Shown one piece after another: positions 5,342 to 10,013 of a stretch of 10,013 bases of DNA. The notes under the pieces are model-generated. The model was not told the DNA's origin, did no database searches, and saw only the letters and a list, made by a program, of their open reading frames with translations. The number at the start of each line of letters is the position of its first letter. Within the stretch, counting starts at the first letter, position 1. Where the stretch lies: the NCBI GenBank assembly GCA_036525535.1, contig DATDAH010000062.1, positions 1 through 10,013 of the forward strand, given 5' to 3'. The stretch comes from DATDAH01 sp036525535. GTDB lineage: Bacteria; Actinomycetota; Acidimicrobiia; Acidimicrobiales; DATDAH01. Made by a program: the position numbers and the translations under genes.

Positions 5342-7465
5342 ATGGAGACACCTGATCCCGACGCCTGGCGGGCCCGGGCCGAGAAGGAGCTGCGGGGCAC
5401 CAGCCCCGACGACCTGACCTGGCCCACACCCGAGGGCATCCCCGTCCCGCCGCTGTACACCGAGGCCGATCTGACCGGCGTCGAGCACCTCGGTGGCCTG
5501 CCGGGCTTCCCGCCGTTCGTCCGCGGCGTCCGGGCCACGATGTACGCCAACCGGTCCTGGACCCTGCGCCAGTACGGCGGCTTCTCGACCGCCGAGGAGT
5601 CCAACGCCTTCTACAAGCGCAACCTCGCCGCGGGCCAGACCGGCCTGTCGGTGGCCTTCGACCTCGCCACCCACCGGGGCTACGACTCGGACCACCCTCG
5701 GGTGGAGGGCGACGTCGGCATGGCCGGGGTGGCCATCGACTCGGTGGAGGACACGAACATCCTCTTCGCCGACATCCCCCTGGACAAGGTCAGCGTCTCC
5801 ATGACCATGAACGGGGCCGTGCTCCCCGTGTTGGCCTGCTACGTGGTGTCGGCCGAGGAGCAGGGCGTGGCCCACGACCAGCTCAGCGGGACCATCCAGA
5901 ACGACATCCTCAAGGAGTTCATGGTCCGCAACACCTACATCTACCCGCCGGCGCCGAGCATGCGGATCGTGGCCGACATCATCGAGCACACGGCGACACA
6001 CATGCCCCGCTTCAACTCGATCTCCATCTCCGGCTACCACATGCAGGAGGCGGGGGCGACCGCCGACCAGGAGCTGGCCTTCACCATCGCCGACGGCCTC
6101 GAATACGTCCGGACGGCCCACGCCCGGGGCCTCGACGTGGACGCCTTCGCCCCCCGGCTCTCGTTCTTCTTCGCCATCGGCATGAACCTGTTCATGGAGG
6201 TGGCGAAGCTGCGCGCGGCCCGCCTGCTCTGGGCCCGGGTGATGGAACGCTTCGACCCGAAGGACGAGAAGTCCCTGATGCTGCGCACGCACTGCCAAAC
6301 CTCCGGCGTCTCCCTCACCGAACAGGACCCCTACAACAACATCGTGCGCACCGCGTACGAGGCGTTGGCGGCCGTGTTGGGCGGCACCCAGAGCCTGCAC
6401 ACCAACGCCTTCGACGAGGCCCTGGGCCTGCCCACCGACTTCTCGGCCAAGATCGCTCGCAACACCCAGCTCATCCTGGCCGAGGAGACCGGCGTGCCCC
6501 ACGTCGTCGACCCTCTCGCCGGCAGCTACTACGTCGAGAAGCTGACCCACGACCTGGCCGCCAAGGCGTGGGCCCTCATCGAGGAGGTCGAGGGGCTGGG
6601 AGGCATGACCGAGGCCGTCGCCTCCGGCATGCCCAAGTTGCGCATCGAGGAGAGCGCGGCCCGACGTCAGGCCCGGGTGGACCGGGGCGACGAGGTCGTC
6701 GTCGGCGTCAACAAGTACGTGGCCGAGCATCCCGACCAGGTCGATGTCCTCGACATCGACAACACCGATGTCCGACGCCAGCAGATCGAGCGGCTCGAAC
6801 GGGTCCGGGCCGATCGGGACGACGGAGCGGCCCGCGCCGCGCTCGACGCCCTCACCGCGGGCGCTCGGGGCGACGGGGACCTGCTGGCGCTGTGCATCGA
6901 CGCGGCCCGGGCTCGGGCCACGGTGGGCGAGATGTCCGACGCCATGGAAGAGGTGTTCGGGCGCCACAAGGCCGAGATCCGGTCGATCTCCGGCGTCTAC
7001 GGTGCAGCGGCGGAGGGCTTCGAGGACTTCGAGACGGCGCGGGACGCCGTGGAGGCGTTCGCCGCGGCGCGCGGCCGCCGCCCCCGGATGCTGGTGGTCA
7101 AGATGGGCCAGGACGGCCACGATCGCGGGGCCAAGGTCATCGCCACCGCCTTCGCCGACCTGGGCTTCGACGTCGACGTCGGCCCCCTGTTCCAGACGCC
7201 GGCCGAGGCCGCCCGCGACGCGGTCGAGAACGACGTCCACGTGGTCGGCGTGTCCAGCCAGGCCGCCGGCCACAAGACCCTGGTCCCGCAGCTCATCGAC
7301 GAGCTGCGGGCCGCCGGGGCGGGCGAGGTCCTCGTCGTCTGCGGCGGGGTCATCCCTCCGGGCGACCACGCCAAGCTCCAGGAGGCCGGCGTGGCCGCGG
7401 TGTTCGGCCCGGGGACCAACATCCCCAAGGCCGCCCTGCGGGTGCTCGAGCTCCTCGACCAGTAA
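5342..7465 (+). CDS. scpA: Methylmalonyl-CoA mutase, single-chain catalytic subunit
   Basis: This adenosylcobalamin enzyme interconverts methylmalonyl-CoA and succinyl-CoA, the step linking propionyl-CoA breakdown to the TCA cycle. It has 707 residues. The N-terminal TIM-barrel domain contains TMYANRSWTLRQYGGFS (66-82), EFMVRNTYIYPP (192-203) and SGYHMQEAGAT (230-240). Tyr78, Arg196 and His233 align, at a constant offset of 11, with the Propionibacterium residues Tyr89, Arg207 and His244 that bind substrate, which supports methylmalonyl-CoA rather than isobutyryl-CoA as substrate. The C-terminal cobalamin-binding domain (about 580-707) carries KMGQDGHDRGAKVIA, with His593 as the cobalt ligand in the DxHxxG motif, and VVCGGVIPP near its end. 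No small subunit gene lies next to it, so it probably works as a single-chain homodimer. Ethylmalonyl-CoA mutase is a close relative and a less likely alternative. meaB follows after 7 bases. Confidence 0.95.
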   Translation: METPDPDAWRARAEKELRGTSPDDLTWPTPEGIPVPPLYTEADLTGVEHLGGLPGFPPFVRGVRATMYANRSWTLRQYGGFSTAEESNAFYKRNLAAGQTGLSVAFDLATHRGYDSDHPRVEGDVGMAGVAIDSVEDTNILFADIPLDKVSVSMTMNGAVLPVLACYVVSAEEQGVAHDQLSGTIQNDILKEFMVRNTYIYPPAPSMRIVADIIEHTATHMPRFNSISISGYHMQEAGATADQELAFTIADGLEYVRTAHARGLDVDAFAPRLSFFFAIGMNLFMEVAKLRAARLLWARVMERFDPKDEKSLMLRTHCQTSGVSLTEQDPYNNIVRTAYEALAAVLGGTQSLHTNAFDEALGLPTDFSAKIARNTQLILAEETGVPHVVDPLAGSYYVEKLTHDLAAKAWALIEEVEGLGGMTEAVASGMPKLRIEESAARRQARVDRGDEVVVGVNKYVAEHPDQVDVLDIDNTDVRRQQIERLERVRADRDDGAARAALDALTAGARGDGDLLALCIDAARARATVGEMSDAMEEVFGRHKAEIRSISGVYGAAAEGFEDFETARDAVEAFAAARGRRPRMLVVKMGQDGHDRGAKVIATAFADLGFDVDVGPLFQTPAEAARDAVENDVHVVGVSSQAAGHKTLVPQLIDELRAAGAGEVLVVCGGVIPPGDHAKLQEAGVAAVFGPGTNIPKAALRVLELLDQ

Positions 7466-7472
7466 CGACACC

Positions 7473-8435
7473 ATGACGACGACGGCGGAGGCGATCCGCT
7501 CGGGTGACCGGCGGGCCCTGGCCCAGGGCATCACCCTCGTGGAGTCCGTGCGCCCTGACCACCGGGCGGAGGCCGTGGCCCTCGTCGAGGAGCTCCTCCC
7601 CGCCTCGGGCGGTGCGGTCCGGGTCGGCGTCACGGGCCAGCCCGGCGCCGGGAAATCGACCTTCATAGAAGCCCTCGGCCTGCATCTGGTGGACGCGGGG
7701 CACCGGGTCGCCGTGCTGGCGGTCGACCCCTCCAGCACCCGATCGGGGGGCTCGATCCTCGGCGACAAGACCCGCATGGGCGAGCTGGGCCGACGCGACG
7801 AGGCCTTCATCCGCCCGTCACCGTCGGGGCGCACGGTGGGCGGCGTGGCCCGCCGAACCCGGGAGGCCCTCCTCCTGTGTGAGGCGGCCGGATTCGACGT
7901 GGTCATCGTGGAGACCGTGGGCTCCGGACAGTCCGACGTCGCCGTGGCCGAGCTGGTGGATGTCTTCGTCCTGCTCGTCCCGCCCGCGGGTGGCGACGAG
8001 CTGCAGGGCATCAAGCGGGGGATCATGGAGCTGGCCGACGTGGTCGTGGTGACCAAGGCCGACGGCGACCTCGTGCCTGCGGCCAACCGCACCGCCGCCG
8101 ACCACCGGCACGCCGTGCACCTGTTGCACGGGGCTCACCCCCCGCCGGTGGTGAGCGGTTCGGCCTTCACCGGCGAGGGCATCGACGAGACCTGGGCGGC
8201 CGTCACCGAGGTCCAGGACCGTCGGTCGGCGTCCGGCGAACAGGCCGAGCGGCGCTCGGCCCAGGCTCGCACGTGGCTGTGGGACGAGGTGCGCGAGTCC
8301 CTGCTCGATGAACTGCGGAACGACGCCACCGTCGCCGACCTGGCTCCCGAGCTCGAAGCTCAGGTCAGCGCCGGCACCCTCTCCCCCGCCGCCGCCGCCG
8401 GCCAGCTCCTGGAGCGCTTCCGTTCGGGAACCTGA
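7473..8435 (+). CDS. meaB: Methylmalonyl-CoA mutase-associated GTPase MeaB
   Basis: This G3E-family GTPase (often misnamed ArgK, human MMAA) gates cofactor loading into methylmalonyl-CoA mutase and protects it from inactivation. The P-loop is GVTGQPGAGKST (52-63). VLAVDPSSTRSGGSILGDKTRM (81-102) carries the conserved switch and metal residues, VIVETVGSGQSD (144-155) is the G3-region motif, and VVVTKADGD (191-199) is the base-recognition loop, with Thr where NKxD normally has Asn. The C-terminal helices (about 250-320) form the dimerisation arm. The start is ATG 7473, giving 320 residues, about the family length. The frame is open far upstream, but that part is a shadow of the mutase. The start lies 7 bases after the mutase stop, the usual mutase-meaB arrangement. 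The 3' end, including the stop codon, forms one arm of the hairpin at 8420-8473. Confidence 0.95.
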   Translation: MTTTAEAIRSGDRRALAQGITLVESVRPDHRAEAVALVEELLPASGGAVRVGVTGQPGAGKSTFIEALGLHLVDAGHRVAVLAVDPSSTRSGGSILGDKTRMGELGRRDEAFIRPSPSGRTVGGVARRTREALLLCEAAGFDVVIVETVGSGQSDVAVAELVDVFVLLVPPAGGDELQGIKRGIMELADVVVVTKADGDLVPAANRTAADHRHAVHLLHGAHPPPVVSGSAFTGEGIDETWAAVTEVQDRRSASGEQAERRSAQARTWLWDEVRESLLDELRNDATVADLAPELEAQVSAGTLSPAAAAGQLLERFRSGT

Positions 8436-8473
8436 ACCTCGCGATGGGTCACGAGTTCCAGGTTCCGGAACGG
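8420..8473. terminator. Long imperfect hairpin, probable bidirectional terminator
   Basis: An inverted repeat pairs 8420-8433 (CCGTTCGGGAACCT) with 8460-8473 (AGGTTCCGGAACGG), with a single mismatch. The stem continues inward with GAAC-TCG pairing (8434-8441 with 8452-8458, one bulge on each side), leaving a loop of about ten bases. It lies exactly between the convergent meaB and sulfotransferase genes and contains the meaB stop codon. The other gene's TAA is directly adjacent at 8474-8476. There is no T-tract on either side, which is common for proposed actinobacterial terminators. The pairing is read by eye; no folding energy was computed. Confidence 0.6.
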
Positions 8474-9298
8474 TTACTCGTAGCCGAAGGCGTCGAGCCC
8501 CTCTCGGGCGAGGTCGGTGATGTGGGCGAGGGTCTCGGCGTCGAACTCGTCGGCGTAACGGCCGACCCGTGCCCCACTGATGGGCTGGAACGTCTGGGCG
8601 TGCTGGCCGATCTCCCGGTGGCCGGCGAACTGCTGATAGCGCCGCTCGTCGTCGATCATGCCCGGGTCCCACGCGACGCCCAGGAGCGCACAGATCCGGC
8701 GGAACTCCCGCTCGGGGTCGGCGACCACGTCCTCGTAGCGAACGAGCAGATAGGGACTCTCCTGCCGGGGCACGCTGGCCTGGACGAGGAGGTTGTTGGC
8801 CTCCCAGAAGCGGGCCAGCCCCTCGGGCACGCCCTGGGCCCAGCCCAGGTCCCGGAACGAGGCCATGACGTCCCGGACATCGCGCACCACGTGCACGACC
8901 GGCAGGTTGGGGCCGTAGAGGCGGGCCGTCAGGAGGATGCGCTGGAACTTGAGGTCGTTGGGCGACTTGTCCCCACCAAGGCGGCCGCCGCCGGCCTCGG
9001 CCACGGCGGCGTAGAGGTCGGTCAGGATCCCGTTCAGGGTCCATGGCGCGGCCCCGACGACCGCCGCCACACGCTCGGCGTCCAGGTACTCCCCGATGCT
9101 GTCCGCGAAGCGACGACTGTGGGTGATCAGCGTCGTGGCCAGCTCCCGGCCGAGGTCCGGTTCTTCGATGCGATCGACCAGGAAGGCCAGCGGGACGACG
9201 GCATCGGTCTCGTCCGGGAGCACCAGGTCGGGGTGGGCGTTGAGGCACTGCGCCACCAGCGTGGTGCCCGATCGGGGCTGGCCGAGCACGAGGAACAC
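8474..9298 (-). CDS. Sulfotransferase family protein (Sulfotransfer_3 type)
   Basis: This is the third PAPS-type sulfotransferase in the window, 274 residues from GTG 9298. The 5'-phosphosulfate loop MFLVLGQPRSGTTLVAQCL (1-19) opens the protein, and the 3'-phosphate segment is VVHVVRDVRDVMASF (134-148), with Arg139 and Ser147. GGDKSPND (108-115) and YLLVRYEDVVADPEREFRR (183-201) are conserved blocks of the bacterial sulfotransferase group (PF13469-like). The frame is open further upstream, but those codons overlap the sulfatase gene in another frame. GTG 9298 follows the sulfatase TGA after 7 bases, with a weak GAGG five bases before it, so coupling to the sulfatase gene is likely. It is shorter than the coiled-coil sulfotransferase at 2855 and lacks its tail, so the two are not a recent duplicate pair. 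The substrate is unknown. Confidence 0.88.
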   Translation of the reverse strand: MFLVLGQPRSGTTLVAQCLNAHPDLVLPDETDAVVPLAFLVDRIEEPDLGRELATTLITHSRRFADSIGEYLDAERVAAVVGAAPWTLNGILTDLYAAVAEAGGGRLGGDKSPNDLKFQRILLTARLYGPNLPVVHVVRDVRDVMASFRDLGWAQGVPEGLARFWEANNLLVQASVPRQESPYLLVRYEDVVADPEREFRRICALLGVAWDPGMIDDERRYQQFAGHREIGQHAQTFQPISGARVGRYADEFDAETLAHITDLAREGLDAFGYE

Positions 9299-9305
9299 GG
9301 CGGCC

Positions 9306-10013
9306 TCAGGACTCCTGGATCCGCTGGATGGTCCCCCGCTCGGTGGGCAGGTACAGCACGACGTCGTGGTGGCCCACGGTGAGGCGGCGCTCGTCGATGA
9401 GCGCCGCGAACTCCCCGTCGCTGCGGTCCAGGTCCCCGATGCCGGCCAGGATGCCATCGATGGCGATCAGCACCTGGTTGGGCAGGTCGATGTCCTCGTC
9501 GTCGAGAGCCAGCCGGCCGGCGACGGCGATCGATCGGGCCCGGACGTCGGGCGTGTCCCGCAGCGAGCGCTCCTGATCGATCTCCCACTCGCCTTCGACC
9601 GGTCGTGAGCGCTCCACGGCGTCCACCGGCTGGTTCACGAGATGGCCGGCCGGGCCCACCTGCAGCAGGCTGACCCACCCCCCGTCGTTCACGTAGCCGG
9701 CGTTGCGCAGAGCAATGGGGACCACGTCGGCGAAGTCGCCGGGCACCACCCGGGGGCCATTGCCGTAGAAGACGGGCTTGTCGTCGTCGGCCCGATCGAA
9801 ACCGGCCGCGACGAGGGACTGGCCGTCGAACTCGGCGTTGTCGGGGGGCTCGACGTCGATGAGGTCCATGATCGTGGGCAGGACGTCGACCAGCAGCGCG
9901 TTCTGGTCGCTGATGCGCCCGTCACCGGCCCGCTGGCCCGGGGCCTTCATGAAGAACGGCACCCGGTAGATCTCCTGGACGTTGCTGTCCGACGGGTCCC
10001 GGGCCCGGCCACC
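9306..10013 (-). CDS. Sulfatase-like hydrolase/transferase, C-terminal part (enters from right edge)
   Basis: The frame is open to the right edge, so the start and the N-terminal catalytic core are missing; 235 residues are visible. The visible start, with QEIYRVPFFMKAPGQ, then NALLVDVLPTIMDLIDVEPP and FDGQSL (roughly residues 14-67), is the typical C-terminal portion of the sulfatase/alkaline phosphatase superfamily, where the fold closes after the catalytic metal site. The remaining residues, ending in VVLYLPTERGTIQRIQES, form an extra C-terminal domain that I do not recognise. The sulfatase signature carrying the formylglycine Cys or Ser would be outside the window. It therefore cannot be told whether this is a true sulfatase, a phosphodiesterase or a phosphoglycerol/phosphoethanolamine transferase. 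A sulfotransferase follows after 7 bases in the same operon. Confidence 0.75.
   Translation of the reverse strand, partial: GGRARDPSDSNVQEIYRVPFFMKAPGQRAGDGRISDQNALLVDVLPTIMDLIDVEPPDNAEFDGQSLVAAGFDRADDDKPVFYGNGPRVVPGDFADVVPIALRNAGYVNDGGWVSLLQVGPAGHLVNQPVDAVERSRPVEGEWEIDQERSLRDTPDVRARSIAVAGRLALDDEDIDLPNQVLIAIDGILAGIGDLDRSDGEFAALIDERRLTVGHHDVVLYLPTERGTIQRIQES

Noticed and set aside
3567..5417. Plus-strand open frame of about 600 codons opposite the LpdA-like gene and the sulfotransferase
   Set aside because: It is a shadow of the minus-strand genes, rich in Gly, Val, Asp and His repeats, with no family signature.
5342..7465. Isobutyryl-CoA or 2-hydroxyisobutyryl-CoA mutase
   Set aside because: Tyr78 and Arg196 match the methylmalonyl-CoA-specific pair, and the protein includes its own cobalamin-binding domain in one chain.
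5321..8092. Open frame of more than 900 codons antisense to the mutase and meaB
   Set aside because: Long antisense frames are expected in GC-rich genes with G/C third positions. Its translation is low in complexity and has no recognisable domain, while the plus strand encodes two complete, motif-perfect proteins.
8386..8401. GCC trinucleotide run near the meaB 3' end
   Set aside because: It encodes an ordinary alanine stretch in the C-terminal helix region; short runs of this kind are common at this base composition.

Overview
The window is GC-rich (roughly 70% by eye) with strong G/C bias at third codon positions. It has several GTG starts, few Shine-Dalgarno sequences and apparent leaderless promoters. 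With a methylmalonyl-CoA mutase/MeaB pair and an LpdA-type flavoprotein, this points to Actinomycetota. A lineage such as Acidimicrobiia is my guess, not something the sequence proves. No mobile element, tRNA, rRNA or CRISPR array is visible, and gene packing is tight, with no gene-free stretch over 50 bases.

Layout: (1) At the left edge, the start of an unrecognised minus-strand gene (1-138) leaves the window. It diverges from a plus-strand cluster of polysaccharide pyruvyl transferase, sulfotransferase and family 2-like glycosyltransferase (167-2815), with gaps of 10 and 2 bases. (2) A minus-strand pair reads inward from 5297: an LpdA-like NAD(P)H:quinone reductase, then a sulfotransferase with a C-terminal coiled coil (ends 2855). 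(3) A 44-bp divergent region separates this pair from a plus-strand operon of single-chain methylmalonyl-CoA mutase (5342-7465) and its MeaB GTPase chaperone (7473-8435). (4) A long imperfect hairpin at 8420-8473 lies between meaB and a convergent minus-strand pair: a sulfatase-like enzyme entering from the right edge, and a third sulfotransferase.

Two themes are interleaved. One is central metabolism: propionyl-CoA/methylmalonyl-CoA conversion to succinyl-CoA with its G-protein chaperone, and a quinone-reducing flavoprotein. The other is probably building or decorating a surface glycan or other secreted metabolite: three PAPS-type sulfotransferases, a ketal pyruvyl transferase, a glycosyltransferase and a sulfatase-superfamily hydrolase. 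I found no clear new defence or mobile system. The points most worth a second look are the sulfation gene set flanking the mutase module, the LpdA that has lost one redox cysteine but kept the His-Glu dyad, the coiled-coil sulfotransferase, and the two compact back-to-back leaderless promoter regions.
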